Below are positions 14,177 through 22,275 of a stretch of DNA of 47,354 nucleotides, piece by piece (positions within the stretch are counted from its first letter, which is position 1; the number at the start of each line of letters is the position of its first letter). The position numbers and the translations under genes are program-made. Origin of the DNA: DASZBX01 sp035943635 (lineage in GTDB: Bacteria > Actinomycetota > Actinomycetes > Streptomycetales > Catenulisporaceae). Under the pieces are notes generated by a model. That model made no database searches and was not told where the DNA came from. It saw only the letters and a program-made list of their open reading frames with translations. The stretch lies in assembly GCA_035943635.1 (NCBI GenBank), contig DASZBX010000059.1, positions 1 to 47,354 of the forward strand. The letters run 5' to 3'.

Positions 14177-15673
14177 GTGCAGTACGACGTCGGAACCGCC
14201 TGGTCCACGGTCGATCTTCGCCCAGCCGTACGGCCGCCGGACGAGAGCCGGCCGGGCCATCCCGAACTGCGCCAGGCCACCTCGGTGTTGATCAGTGATC
14301 TGATACTCGGGTGCTCGCCGAGGCTGGTCGGGGAGGACGCCGAACACGTGCGCATCCTCACCGAGGTCGACGCGGCGCTTCCGCCGATCCTGGTCCACCG
14401 CCAGTCGATGCGGGTGATCGACGGGCTGCACCGGGTCCGGGCCGCGTGCGCCAAGGGCGAACGGACCATCTGCGCCCGGTTCTTCGACGGCACCGACAAC
14501 GCGGCGTTCATCCTCGCGGTGGAGTCCAACATCGCCCACGGGCTCCCGCTGACCACGGCCGACCGCAAAGCCGCCGCCGCCCGGATCATCGGCTCGCACG
14601 GGCACTGGTCCGACCGGGCGATCGCCGCGAGCACCGGCCTGGCCGACCGGACGGTGCGCACCCTGCGGCAGAACGCGACCCCGGACACGCCGCGGGCGGG
14701 CGAGCGGATCGGGCAGGACGGCCGCTCCCGGCCGCTGAGCATCGTGGAAGCGCGCATCCTGGCCTCGGAGATCATGATCGCGCGCCCGACCGTCACCCTC
14801 CGGGTGGTCGCCGAGGCCGCGGGCGTCTCGGTCGGCACCGCGCACGATGCCATGCCGCAGAAGCGCAACCCGGTGCTGGCGACCGCCGTCGCCGCGGCCG
14901 CCCGGCAGGCACCGGTCTACGCGCTGGTCCTGCACCAGTCGATGGTCGCCGAGGACGAGCGTTCGGCCGGCGCGTGGCACGCCGAGTGGCAGCCGCTGCG
15001 CGAGTGCCTGCGCCTGGCGGCCGGCGCGGCGGTGAACGCCGCGGAGCTGACCGGGGGGCTGGTGGTGCACGCCGACCGGATGAGCGCGAACCTCGCCGCC
15101 ACCGGGGCCCTGGTGGTCTCCGAGCGGATCGGCGCGGCGCTCGGACCGCTGCTGGGCCGGACCGCGGCCAAACGGCTGCTGGCCGAAGCGGTGCAGGAGT
15201 CCGGCCGTTCGGGCCGTTCGCTGGTCGACGTGCTGGCCGAAACGCTCGACGGGGTCGTGGGCGGCGCGGGCGAGCGGGTGGACCACGGGATGCTGGCCGC
15301 CCTCGCCGTCCCCGAGCAGTACACCGGATCGGCGCAGGCCCTGGTCGGCCGGGTGCTGGGCCGGTACCGGGACGCGGCGGCCGGGTGGGCGCCGCGGCGG
15401 CGCGGTGACGCCGGCCGGCCGGGCGGTGTTCGAGTGCGTATTCTACGCACTCGAACACCGCCCGGCCCAGGCCCACCGTTTCGGCCGGGTGAATTAGAGT
15501 GTGCGCGGAACGGGGTGCCTCGCTGGGCGGTTCAGGACCGAGCCTGGCGGTGCCGTGGGCGGCGGCGCATACTTTTTCGTCTGCAACGTCGCCCACGGCG
15601 CCGCCAGGCGATGTGTCATCAACCGCGCAGGGAGGCACCCCGTTCCGCGCGCACTCTCAGGTTTCAAACATGA
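14177..15673 (+). CDS. Chimeric ORF: ParB/StrR-like regulator N-terminus fused to the C-terminal half of a PcaB-type lyase
   Basis: GTG start at 14177 after AGGGG. Residues about 30-222 match StrR-type ParB-like activators: EDAEHVRILTEVDAALPPIL, RVIDGLHRVRAA, AVESNIAHGLPLTTADRKAAA, an HTH around WSDRAIAASTGLADRTVRTL and VVAEAAGVSVGTAHD. At about residue 225 the sequence switches to AMPQKRNPV, the fumarase/aspartase-family signature, and continues as the C-terminal half of 3-carboxymuconate cycloisomerase/adenylosuccinate lyase-like enzymes (AEDERSAGAWHAEW, LVVHADRMSANLAATGALV, to about residue 400). The first half of the lyase, including the serine loop before MPQKRN, is missing, so lyase activity is unlikely. 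The frame then runs through a strong terminator hairpin (15417-15467) and hairpin B to 15673, so the last 90 residues are probably not native. Confidence 0.7.
   Translation: MQYDVGTAWSTVDLRPAVRPPDESRPGHPELRQATSVLISDLILGCSPRLVGEDAEHVRILTEVDAALPPILVHRQSMRVIDGLHRVRAACAKGERTICARFFDGTDNAAFILAVESNIAHGLPLTTADRKAAAARIIGSHGHWSDRAIAASTGLADRTVRTLRQNATPDTPRAGERIGQDGRSRPLSIVEARILASEIMIARPTVTLRVVAEAAGVSVGTAHDAMPQKRNPVLATAVAAAARQAPVYALVLHQSMVAEDERSAGAWHAEWQPLRECLRLAAGAAVNAAELTGGLVVHADRMSANLAATGALVVSERIGAALGPLLGRTAAKRLLAEAVQESGRSGRSLVDVLAETLDGVVGGAGERVDHGMLAALAVPEQYTGSAQALVGRVLGRYRDAAAGWAPRRRGDAGRPGGVRVRILRTRTPPGPGPPFRPGELECARNGVPRWAVQDRAWRCRGRRRILFRLQRRPRRRQAMCHQPRREAPRSARTLRFQT
15417..15467. terminator. 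Perfect 24-bp stem with 3-nt loop
   Basis: Arms 15417-15440 and 15444-15467 are exact reverse complements around the loop TTC. It looks like a strong rho-independent terminator but lies inside the open frame of the chimeric gene. This argues that the original lyase gene ended just before it. Confidence 0.8.
15497..15656. repeat. Large imperfect hairpin B with conserved apical loop
   Basis: Outer arms 15497-15521 and 15632-15656 pair over 25 bp with a single G-T; the inner 19 bp are exact. A second block, 15543-15560 with 15591-15608, pairs over 18 bp, again with one G-T. The tip CGCATACTTTTTCGTCTGC (15566-15584) differs from hairpin A by one base. The element begins one nucleotide left of the carbamoyltransferase stop codon and lies between two converging open frames, so it may also stop transcription. 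The arms bear no close sequence similarity to those of A or C. Confidence 0.8.
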
Positions 15674-16433
15674 GTTTGAGCAGCGCCATCCGCACCGTGA
15701 CGCCGTTGGCGGACTGGGCCCAGTACCCGTTGAACCGGCTCTCGTCCAGATCGGTGGCCAGCTCGCCCTTGCGCGGCAGCGGATGCAGCACGGTCAGGTG
15801 CTCGTTGGCGTGGGCCTCCAGCAGGCGGCGGTCGAGGTTGACCTCCAGCAGCTGGTCGGCGGCGGACCGGCCGCCGTCCGGCGCCGCGGCCACGGTCGGC
15901 GAGGAGTAGACCACGTCCACCTTGGACAGCACCTCCGTGACGTCGTCGCAGAAGACCACCGCGGGCGCGCCGGCCGGAGCCGGCTCGTCGCGTGCGCCCG
16001 CGCCGTCGGACCGCACCGCGTAGACCTCGCAGCCGAAATGGCCCAGGCCCAGCAGGAGCGAGTGCACGCAGCGCGTGCGCAGGTCGTTGACCAGCAGGAT
16101 CCGCAATCCGTCGAGGGTGCCGAACCGCTGCCACATCGAGTACAGGTCGACCAGGGCCTGGGTCGGGTGCTCCCCGACCCCGTCGCCGGCGTTGATGAAC
16201 AACGCGCCGTGCGAGGACTTGGCGACCTGTTTCGACCAGTCGGTGGCCGCGTGCCGGACCACCACGACGTCGCCGTAGAGCGAGAGCATCCGCGCGATGT
16301 CGTCGTCGCTCTCGTCCGTCCGCCCGCCGGACCGGGTCACCGAGGCCTCGGCGAACCCGATCACGGCGCCGCCCAGGCGCAGCATCGCGGCCTCGTGCGC
16401 CAGCCGGGTCCTGGCACGCTTCCGCGACGACAT
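15657..16433 (-). pseudogene. N-terminally truncated aspartate carbamoyltransferase (PyrB-like)
   Basis: A 258-residue frame that can start at ATG 16433 (MSSRKRARTRLAHEAAML). From RTRLAHEAAMLRLGGAVIGF on it follows ATCase: DESDDDIARMLSLYGDVVVVR, NAGDGVGEHPTQALVDLY, ILLVNDLRTRCVHSLLLGL, and the C-terminal VLHPLPRKGELATDLD. About 50 N-terminal residues are missing, and the carbamoyl-phosphate loop S-T-R-T-R is changed to RARTR. The frame overlaps and is shifted against the end of the acetolactate decarboxylase frame, so the two appear joined by a deletion. HPTQ and HPLPR motifs are intact. It may be translated but is unlikely to be a normal ATCase. Confidence 0.65.
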
Positions 16434-17013
16434 GGTCGATCGCGAAGGCCGTGACATGGCCGCCTTGGGCATGGTCGTCCGACAGCCAGTGACAGTGCGG
16501 CCCGACGACCCCGGTGCCGGCGAGGTGGGCCGGGCTGTGAAAGGCGACCAGCGTGCCGGCCGTGTTCTCGTGACGCAGGAAATTGTAGGTCGGCAGAACC
16601 TCGGCGAGCGGGCGGTACGGCACGCTCTGTGCGCGGCTCGCACCAGAGGTGACCTGCGTGAAGGTTCCCCTGATACGCAACGCCCAGATACGGTCGGCCA
16701 GCGGGACGGCCGCGGCCAGCATCTCTTCGAACCCTGCCTGGCCCGTGGGCGTGGTGACCTCGAAACCGCGATCGGCGGCGAACGCGATGACCGAGACGTA
16801 CGAGGTGGTGGTCTCAGGCGGCAACTGCGAGGTGACGCCGTCGAAGTCGGTGCGGTAGGCGTGACCGCCCTCGATGACCAGATCGCCGTCGTTGTGGTTC
16901 AGGGCGCCGAGGCCGAAGTCCCCGAACTTCATCACATAGTCGAGCCGGTGCGAGCCTGCATAACAGCCGGCCTCGTACGCCGAGCGGGTGTTGACGTTGA
17001 ACAGGGCGGTCAT
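16416..17013 (-). pseudogene. C-terminally truncated alpha-acetolactate decarboxylase (AlsD/BudA-like)
   Basis: From ATG 17013 the frame gives about 197 residues of acetolactate decarboxylase: LFNVNTRSAYEAGCYAG, KFGDFGLGALNHNDGDLVIEGG, RIRGTFTQVTSGASRAQSVPY, and the metal-binding His cluster GPHCHWLSDDHAQGGHV. Homology ends around AFAIDHVVAE (about 16420). The frame stays open to 15664, but that part is the shadow of the PyrB-like frame. Family members are about 240 residues, so about 40 C-terminal residues, including a conserved active-site Glu in characterised enzymes, are lost. The ATG overlaps the MFS gene stop (ATGA), so it is co-transcribed with the transporter. The enzyme would convert acetolactate to acetoin; activity is doubtful. 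Confidence 0.65.
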
Positions 17014-18509
17014 CGTCCCTCCGCCTGTCCGCCGGTGAACATCCCCCTGATGTTCCGGGTGGCCGCCACGGCGTTGCCGCCGGCCAGGCCGAGGTCGCGT
17101 TCGATCTCTGGCAGGGTGCGGTTTCTGGTCTCGGGGACCTTGCGGTAGAAGTAGCCCAGGGCCAGCAGGGTGAGGAATCCGAACAGGAAGAACGTGCCGG
17201 CGTCGCCGACGGCGGCGAGCAGGGTGAGGAAGGAGACGGTGACGGCGAAGTTGGCTGCCCAGTTGGCGATGGCGGCCACGCTCATCGCCCGGCCGCGGAT
17301 CCGGACCGGGTAGATTTCGCTGATCAGCAGCCAGAACACCGGTCCCAGGCCGACGGCGAAGGATCCGGTGTAGATCAGCAGTCCGGCGATCGCGACGTAT
17401 GCCCCGGCGCCGTGCAGATGGCTGCCGCCGATCAGGAAGGTCGAGGCGACGGTCACCATGCCCACGGCCATGCCGGCGGTCCCGGCCAGCAGCAGCGGTC
17501 GGCGACCGGTGCGGTCCAGCAGCCGGATGGCGACCACGGTCATGCCGACGTTGACGACGCCGTTGCCGACGTTGGCCAGGAGGGCGGCGGAGTGGCCGAA
17601 TCCGGCTGAGGAGAGCAGGGTCGGCGCGTAGTAGATGATGGTGTTGATGCCGGTGATCTGCTGGAACACGGCGAGTGCGATGCCTATGGTCAGGGCGGGG
17701 CGGATCTTGGGATGGAGCAGGTCACGGGCGGTGGAGGGTTGCCGGGACAGTTCGCGCACCTCGGCGATCTCGGCGTCGATGTCGCCGCCGTCCCGGCTCA
17801 GGCGCAGGATCGCCCTGGCCTCGTCGTCGCGGCCCCGGCCGATCAGCCAGTGCGGGCTTTCGGTCTGGAAGAGCATGCCGACGAACATGGCGATGGCCGG
17901 GATCGTGGCCAGGCCGAACATCAGCCGCCAGTTCTGCGAGGAGGCCAGCCCGTAGTCGACCAGGTAGGAGGCCAGGATGCCCAGGGTGATGGCCAGTTGG
18001 TTGAAGCTGACCAGGGCGCCGCGGATCCGCGGGGGCGCGACCTCGCCGATGTAGAGCGGCACGACCATGGAGGCCGAGCCGACCGCGATCCCGATCACCA
18101 CCCGGGCCAGCAGCAGCACGGGGTAGCCGGGGGAGAAGGCGGCCAGCAGGACCCCGGCGGCGAACACCACCGCGGTGGCCAGCACCGTCGGGCGCCGGCC
18201 GATCTGGTCGGCGACCCGGCCGGCCAGCAGTGCCCCGGCGACCGCTCCGATCAGCAGGATGCTGGTCAGCAGTTCCTTCTCGGTCGAGGACATGCCGTGG
18301 AAGTCCTTGCCGATGAACAACAGCGCCCCGGAGATCACCCCGGTGTCGTAGCCGAACAGCAGGCCGCCCAGGGCGGTGATGGCGGCGCTCCACATCACGT
18401 GCCGGCGGATCCCGGCCGACGACGGCGTGGGGGATGGCGAAGATGGCGACGGCGGAGAAGACGAGGGCCCTGTGGTCGGCGGATCGTGGGGAGGAACGAT
18501 GGCTGTCAT
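17010..18509 (-). CDS. MFS sugar/proton symporter (sugar porter family)
   Basis: A 499-residue transporter with 12 hydrophobic segments and sugar-porter signatures: GGLLFGYDTGVISGALLF, DQIGRRPT, VVPLYIGEVAPPRIRGALVSFNQL, FQQITGINTIIYYAPTLL, LLDRTGRRPLLL and ISEIYPVRIRGRAMS. The first 38 residues are Pro/Ser-rich. ATG 18509 was chosen because the frame upstream of it is not transporter-like; AAGGCGG precedes it. It probably imports a hexose or inositol with protons. It is the first gene of an operon with the truncated AlsD and PyrB frames and is divergent from the sigma factor. Confidence 0.9.
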   Translation of the reverse strand: MTAIVPPHDPPTTGPSSSPPSPSSPSPTPSSAGIRRHVMWSAAITALGGLLFGYDTGVISGALLFIGKDFHGMSSTEKELLTSILLIGAVAGALLAGRVADQIGRRPTVLATAVVFAAGVLLAAFSPGYPVLLLARVVIGIAVGSASMVVPLYIGEVAPPRIRGALVSFNQLAITLGILASYLVDYGLASSQNWRLMFGLATIPAIAMFVGMLFQTESPHWLIGRGRDDEARAILRLSRDGGDIDAEIAEVRELSRQPSTARDLLHPKIRPALTIGIALAVFQQITGINTIIYYAPTLLSSAGFGHSAALLANVGNGVVNVGMTVVAIRLLDRTGRRPLLLAGTAGMAVGMVTVASTFLIGGSHLHGAGAYVAIAGLLIYTGSFAVGLGPVFWLLISEIYPVRIRGRAMSVAAIANWAANFAVTVSFLTLLAAVGDAGTFFLFGFLTLLALGYFYRKVPETRNRTLPEIERDLGLAGGNAVAATRNIRGMFTGGQAEGR

Positions 18510-18753
18510 GGCTCGCGCCGCCTTCGGGCGTCGTGGGCGAGCGGCGTGGGAACGCAGGGTCCGGACGATGCCAGGCACGCGGAGTCGGGTCAGTGTTTCA
18601 TGATTGCGCCGGTACCGACAGCCGTGAAGGGCGGACGACTGCGTCGGGACCGTGCGGCCCATTCCGCGCAGGTGCCGACCTATTCTCAGCGTGTTCGGCC
18701 ATGCATACTTGTCACAGAGCACTTTCTGGCGCAGCCCGACCGAGTTTTGATCA

Positions 18754-18782
18754 GGTCTAGACCCCACGCCGGTCTCGAGACC
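18754..18782. promoter_or_regulatory. Two adjacent perfect palindromes, GGTCTAGACC and GGTCTCGAGACC
   Basis: GGTCTAGACC (18754-18763) and GGTCTCGAGACC (18771-18782) share the arms GGTCT/AGACC and start 17 bp apart. They lie in the 312-bp gap between the MFS start (18509) and the small ORF before the sigma gene (18822). The rest of that gap shows no gene. A dimeric repressor or activator site is likely, but which protein binds is unknown. Confidence 0.5.
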
Positions 18783-18821
18783 CGCCTCGCTGCCCGCCCT
18801 TCCCACGCAAGGCGGACTCCC

Positions 18822-18953
18822 ATGGCGACCCCGCTCTTCTCAGACGGCGAATCCACTCCCTTCGCGACACCCGGGCCCGCTGCGGCGCGGCCCGCCGGTC
18901 TGCCGCCCGGTTTCCCCGCCGGACCGCGTGCGGGCGGCCGGAGCCGACTGTGA
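18822..18953 (+). CDS. Small Pro/Ala/Gly-rich ORF coupled to the sigma factor gene
   Basis: A 43-residue frame from ATG 18822 (AAGGCGG upstream), beginning MATPLFSDGESTPFATPGPA. Its stop overlaps the GTG start of the sigma factor as GTGA. I recognise no family. It may be a leader peptide for translational coupling or a chance frame; composition is typical of spurious GC-rich ORFs, so confidence is low. Confidence 0.3.
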   Translation: MATPLFSDGESTPFATPGPAAARPAGLPPGFPAGPRAGGRSRL

Positions 18954-19813
18954 CCAGCACCCGGGTACTCACCTGCCCGGTCGACTCCGCCCCGGCCTTC
19001 GAGGACGGGCCACCTGTCGTGCGGGACCGCGAGGGCCGGGACCGGACCGGCCAGCGGGCCGCCGCGCAGTCGATGATCGAGCGGTTGAGCCGGCTCGAGC
19101 GGGGCGCCCCGGACCATGAGGAACTGCGCTGCCAGGTGATCGCGGAGTACATGCCGTTCGCCCGGCACCTGGCGTCGCGCTACTCCTCGGGCAACCAGCC
19201 GGCCGAGGATCTGCGGCAGGTCGCCTATGTGGGCCTGGTCAAGGCGGTGGACCGGTTCGACCCGGGATTCGGCACCCCTTTCCCCGGCTATGCCATGCCC
19301 GTGATCCTGGGCGAGCTCAAACGGCACTTTCGCGACGCCTCCTGGCCTGTGCACGTGCCGCGCCGGATCCAGGAGTTGTACGGGGACGTGCGGCCGGCCG
19401 CCGAAGTCCTCGTGCACCGGTTGGGCCGTGAGCCCACGGCCGCGGAACTGGCCGTCCTCCTGGGCAGCCGGCCGCGGGACGTCGCGGAGGCGATCGACGC
19501 CGGGGGCCTGCGGACCGTCGCGTCACTGGACCTGCCGGTCGGAACCGGTGAGGGCCAGGGCAGCGCGCTGGGCGACCTGCTGGGCGCCGAGGATCGCGAG
19601 ATCCAGAAGATCGTGGACCGTGAGACGCTCAGGCCCCTGTTGGCGCAACTGTCCGCGCGCGAGAAGGAGATCCTGCTGATGACGTACTTCCAGGAGATGA
19701 CCCAGACCCAGATCGGGGCCGCACTCGGGGTCTCCCAGATGCACGTCTCCCGGCTACTGGCCGCGATCCTCGCCCGGCTGCGCCACCGCGTCCGCGCCGA
19801 GCAGGACCTGTGA
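18950..19813 (+). CDS. RNA polymerase sigma factor of the SigB/SigF/SigG type
   Basis: A 287-residue group 3 sigma factor with a GTG start. Region 2 contains MPFARHLASRYSSGNQPAEDLRQVAYVGLVKAVDRFDPGFGTPF; region 3 contains HFRDASWPVHVPRRIQEL and GREPTAAELAVLLG; region 4 contains LSAREKEILLMTYFQEMTQTQIGAALGVSQMHVSRLLAAIL. In actinomycetes these factors govern osmotic and oxidative stress and spore maturation and are controlled by anti-sigma kinases; no anti-sigma gene is adjacent. Its 3' end overlaps the convergent oxidoreductase gene by 60 bp. Confidence 0.92.
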   Translation: MTSTRVLTCPVDSAPAFEDGPPVVRDREGRDRTGQRAAAQSMIERLSRLERGAPDHEELRCQVIAEYMPFARHLASRYSSGNQPAEDLRQVAYVGLVKAVDRFDPGFGTPFPGYAMPVILGELKRHFRDASWPVHVPRRIQELYGDVRPAAEVLVHRLGREPTAAELAVLLGSRPRDVAEAIDAGGLRTVASLDLPVGTGEGQGSALGDLLGAEDREIQKIVDRETLRPLLAQLSAREKEILLMTYFQEMTQTQIGAALGVSQMHVSRLLAAILARLRHRVRAEQDL

Positions 19814-20917
19814 GCTCAGCCGGTCGGCCGTGCATGCCGTCCGCAGGGCTTCGCGGCCGTTGGCGGCGGTGATCTTCCGCTGGTGGTCGTGGTCGGCGAT
19901 CCAGGCGAGCTGGTCCGTGAGCATCGCCCGGAGCAGCTGTCCGTACAGGACCGCTTTGGACGTGCCGTCGCCGTAGGACAGGTCGATCTTCTGCCAGGCG
20001 TCGATGTCCTGGCCGCGGCCCCGGCACCGCCTGTCCTGCGGGCCGTAGGACTCTGATACGTCCAGCCGGGCGCCGGGGAAGATGTCGCACAGCTGCCGGG
20101 TCTGGCCCTCGTCGACGATCGCCAGCAGCCGGGCGCGGGTCGGGATCCATTCGGACAAGGTCACCTCGCCGCGTTCGAACAACAAGTGCAGGCGTTGGCG
20201 GTCCATCCGGCCGGCCTGGTGGAAGCCGTGGTAGAAGTCGACCAGGGCGGTCTCGCCGTACCGCACGGTGCATCCGACGTGTTCCTCGACCGCGGTGCCG
20301 GGCCGGACGCCCGCCTGGGCGGCTTGGACCCGTCCGTCGCCGAGCCAGCCGGCGAACATGTCGAAGAAGTGCACACCGTGCTCGACGAAGATCCCGCCGC
20401 TCTTGTCCCGGTCCCAGAACCAGTGGTCGGCCGGGAGGTTCTCGTCGGACGCGTAGTTCTCGAACGACCCGTGCAGCACCTGGCCGAGGACCCGGGACTC
20501 GATCAGCCGGGTGATCTTGTCGTACAGCGGGTTGTAGCGCTGCATCAGGTTGGTCACGAGCAGCAGGCCGTCCTTGTCGGCCGCGGCGATCATCTCGTCG
20601 GCCTGGCCGACGGTCATGGCGAGGGGCTTTTCGCAGATCACGTGCTTGCCCGCGGCCAGGGCGGCCATCGCCTGGGGATGGTGCAGGAAGGGCGGGGTCG
20701 CGATGTAGACCAGGTCGATGTCCTCGCGCGCGAGCAGGGTGTCCACCTCCTCGACGTCCGGGACGCCGAACCGCCGCGCGGTGGCGAGGGCTGCCGTCCG
20801 GTGGGTGCCGGCCATGGCGACCAGCCGGACTCCGGGGATCTGGGTGAAGTGCTGCAGGGCGTACAGGCCGAAGCCGCCGGCGCCGATCACGCCGAGGCCG
20901 ATCTCGTCTTGGCTCAT
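19754..20917 (-). CDS. Gfo/Idh/MocA-family NAD(P)-dependent oxidoreductase
   Basis: A 387-residue protein starting MSQDEIGLGVIGAGGFGLYAL (Rossmann motif), with IYIATPPFLHHPQA-type and GKHVICEKPLAMT motifs (the EKP Lys contacts substrate and cofactor). The C-terminal domain contains the HGVHFFDMFAGWLG segment. Such enzymes oxidise or reduce sugars, inositols or their amino derivatives. Much longer open reading upstream (to 21898) is not homologous and is interrupted by a terminator hairpin; ATG 20917 fits the family start. Whether it serves the sugar pathway of the polyketide cluster is not shown. Confidence 0.9.
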   Translation of the reverse strand: MSQDEIGLGVIGAGGFGLYALQHFTQIPGVRLVAMAGTHRTAALATARRFGVPDVEEVDTLLAREDIDLVYIATPPFLHHPQAMAALAAGKHVICEKPLAMTVGQADEMIAAADKDGLLLVTNLMQRYNPLYDKITRLIESRVLGQVLHGSFENYASDENLPADHWFWDRDKSGGIFVEHGVHFFDMFAGWLGDGRVQAAQAGVRPGTAVEEHVGCTVRYGETALVDFYHGFHQAGRMDRQRLHLLFERGEVTLSEWIPTRARLLAIVDEGQTRQLCDIFPGARLDVSESYGPQDRRCRGRGQDIDAWQKIDLSYGDGTSKAVLYGQLLRAMLTDQLAWIADHDHQRKITAANGREALRTACTADRLSSQVLLGADAVAQPGEDRGQ

Positions 20918-21217
20918 GGAATTCGCCTCAGGGTTCGTCGTACACGGGGCGGCAGCCGGCCGCCCGGCTCCGTGGGCCGCCGGACGTCGGATGATTCGCC
21001 GAGAACGCCCGAGAAAAGGAGCCTCTGCCGCGAACATACCAGCTGGTCCCGGTGCCGCACAGTCCGCGGCCTGCGGGATCCGGTCGGGAGCATGCCTGGG
21101 ATCCTGGTCCGGATGTTGCACCACGCTGCGTGGCGCGCAGTGCCGACGAAGCTGCCGGGGACCTGGGCCGGGCGATGCCGACGACTGGTCTTCATCGAGA
21201 CCTCGGGAAAGCATGAA

Positions 21218-21268
21218 AGCCGGCAGTCTCCTCGGGAAGCTCAGCGTTTCCCGAGGAGACTGCCGGCT
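21218..21268. terminator. Perfect 21-bp stem hairpin
   Basis: Arms 21218-21238 and 21248-21268 are exact reverse complements around a 9-nt loop. The hairpin lies upstream of the oxidoreductase gene and 66 bp before the small gene at 21335, in a region otherwise without coding signal (20918-21334). It may end a transcript from either side or form a leader structure for the 21335 gene. Confidence 0.7.
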
Positions 21269-21334
21269 GCGCGGGAGCGGTATTGTCGACGTGGCTGGCA
21301 GCTCACGCCACGCCTGAGCTGCGGGAGTTGACGT

Positions 21335-21856
21335 ATGGCGATCGTGTTCGAGCTTGTCATCCATTTCGACCGGGACGGTGAGGAGGTGCGCGATGCGGTC
21401 ATGAGCCTCATCAGGTATCCGCCGATCGTGGCCGACCGGCAGGGTGTTCCTCTGCACAGCCCGCAAGTGCAGAGTCTCTCTTCTGGCCGGGTAGAACTCA
21501 GCGTCGTGCCGGTGGGGGTGAGTCACGCGAACGGGATGGACGGAGCGGTCCGGGGGTTCGGCCTGAGCTCGGACGGCTATTCCGATCTCGGCCACGGACT
21601 CTTTGCCATTCTGGCGAGATTGAAGGGATACCGTTCCGCGTTCGTCGGCTGGGATCCCGAGCCGATTCTCGACGAAGCCGACCCCGGTGAGCCTGCCACG
21701 GAGACCGGCTGGTTGGCGCAGATCGAAGCCGGCTATCTGAAGGGCCTGGTCTTCTCCGAGGAGGTGCAGCGGGAATTCTCCCTCTATTCCGAGAAATTGG
21801 TGCCGTTCGCACCGGGATACGTCTGGGTTTCCTATCAGGGAGAACCGAAGAAGTAG
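21335..21856 (+). CDS. Hypothetical protein, 173 residues, family not recognised
   Basis: ATG 21335 follows GGGAG by a proper distance. The protein begins MAIVFELVIHFDRDGEEVRD and ends with a conserved-looking KLVPFAPGYVWVSYQGEP. It has mixed alpha/beta character, no signal peptide and no membrane segment. Its composition is less GC-extreme than its neighbours (more Ser, Tyr, Phe and A/T third positions), which suggests a different origin. It is monocistronic, between a terminator-like hairpin and the operator region at 22183. I do not recognise a function. Confidence 0.7.
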   Translation: MAIVFELVIHFDRDGEEVRDAVMSLIRYPPIVADRQGVPLHSPQVQSLSSGRVELSVVPVGVSHANGMDGAVRGFGLSSDGYSDLGHGLFAILARLKGYRSAFVGWDPEPILDEADPGEPATETGWLAQIEAGYLKGLVFSEEVQREFSLYSEKLVPFAPGYVWVSYQGEPKK

Positions 21857-22275
21857 GCTCGCGCACGTCCGGCATGGGTTGACATGACGAGCCGTCACAT
21901 CATGCCGATGCCAGGAGCGCCTGGTCGCTGCGAGCGACTGTCCCGAGTGCCGCGAGCAGTTGCCGCCCGAGCCCGAGCCGATACGCCGAACCGGCTATTG
22001 CCTAAGCCAGCCACTGAGTAACCACCTGCGAAACACCACTGGTGAGCGAAGGTTCGTAAATTCGAGTACTGTAGGACCACGGGCACACCTGACCTGGAGC
22101 CTTCCCATCGCTCTTATATGCTCATGAGGGCGTTTATCTTCCGATCGCTCTTTTTCGGGGAATCCGGAATCCGGAGCGCACAACGTATATGTATACGTAT
22201 ACTGGTTGCAGGCCTGGGGAGTACCGATTACGCTGGTTCAACGTTCCATCTGTACAAGGCTCGGGGAAATAATCC
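21857..22275 (+). promoter_or_regulatory. Regulatory region of the OmpR-type regulator with an ACGTATA-TG-TATACGT operator
   Basis: This 419-bp stretch has no convincing gene and is relatively AT-rich. ACGTATATGTATACGT at 22183-22198 is a perfect 7-2-7 palindrome, 78 bp before the regulator start. It resembles the palindrome at 14062-14081 (13 of 16 core positions). A purine-rich GGGGAAATAA just before ATG 22276 is the likely ribosome site. Confidence 0.55.

Noticed and set aside
15499..15656. Hairpin B as an integron attC site
   Set aside because: Long imperfect palindrome flanking a gene suggests attC, but the R' and R'' core boxes (GTTRRRY/RYYYAAC) are not at the ends and no integrase is visible.
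18703..18720. Possible fourth copy of the hairpin loop (GCATACTTGTCACAG)
   Set aside because: Only the first half of the loop matches and I find no flanking complementary arms.
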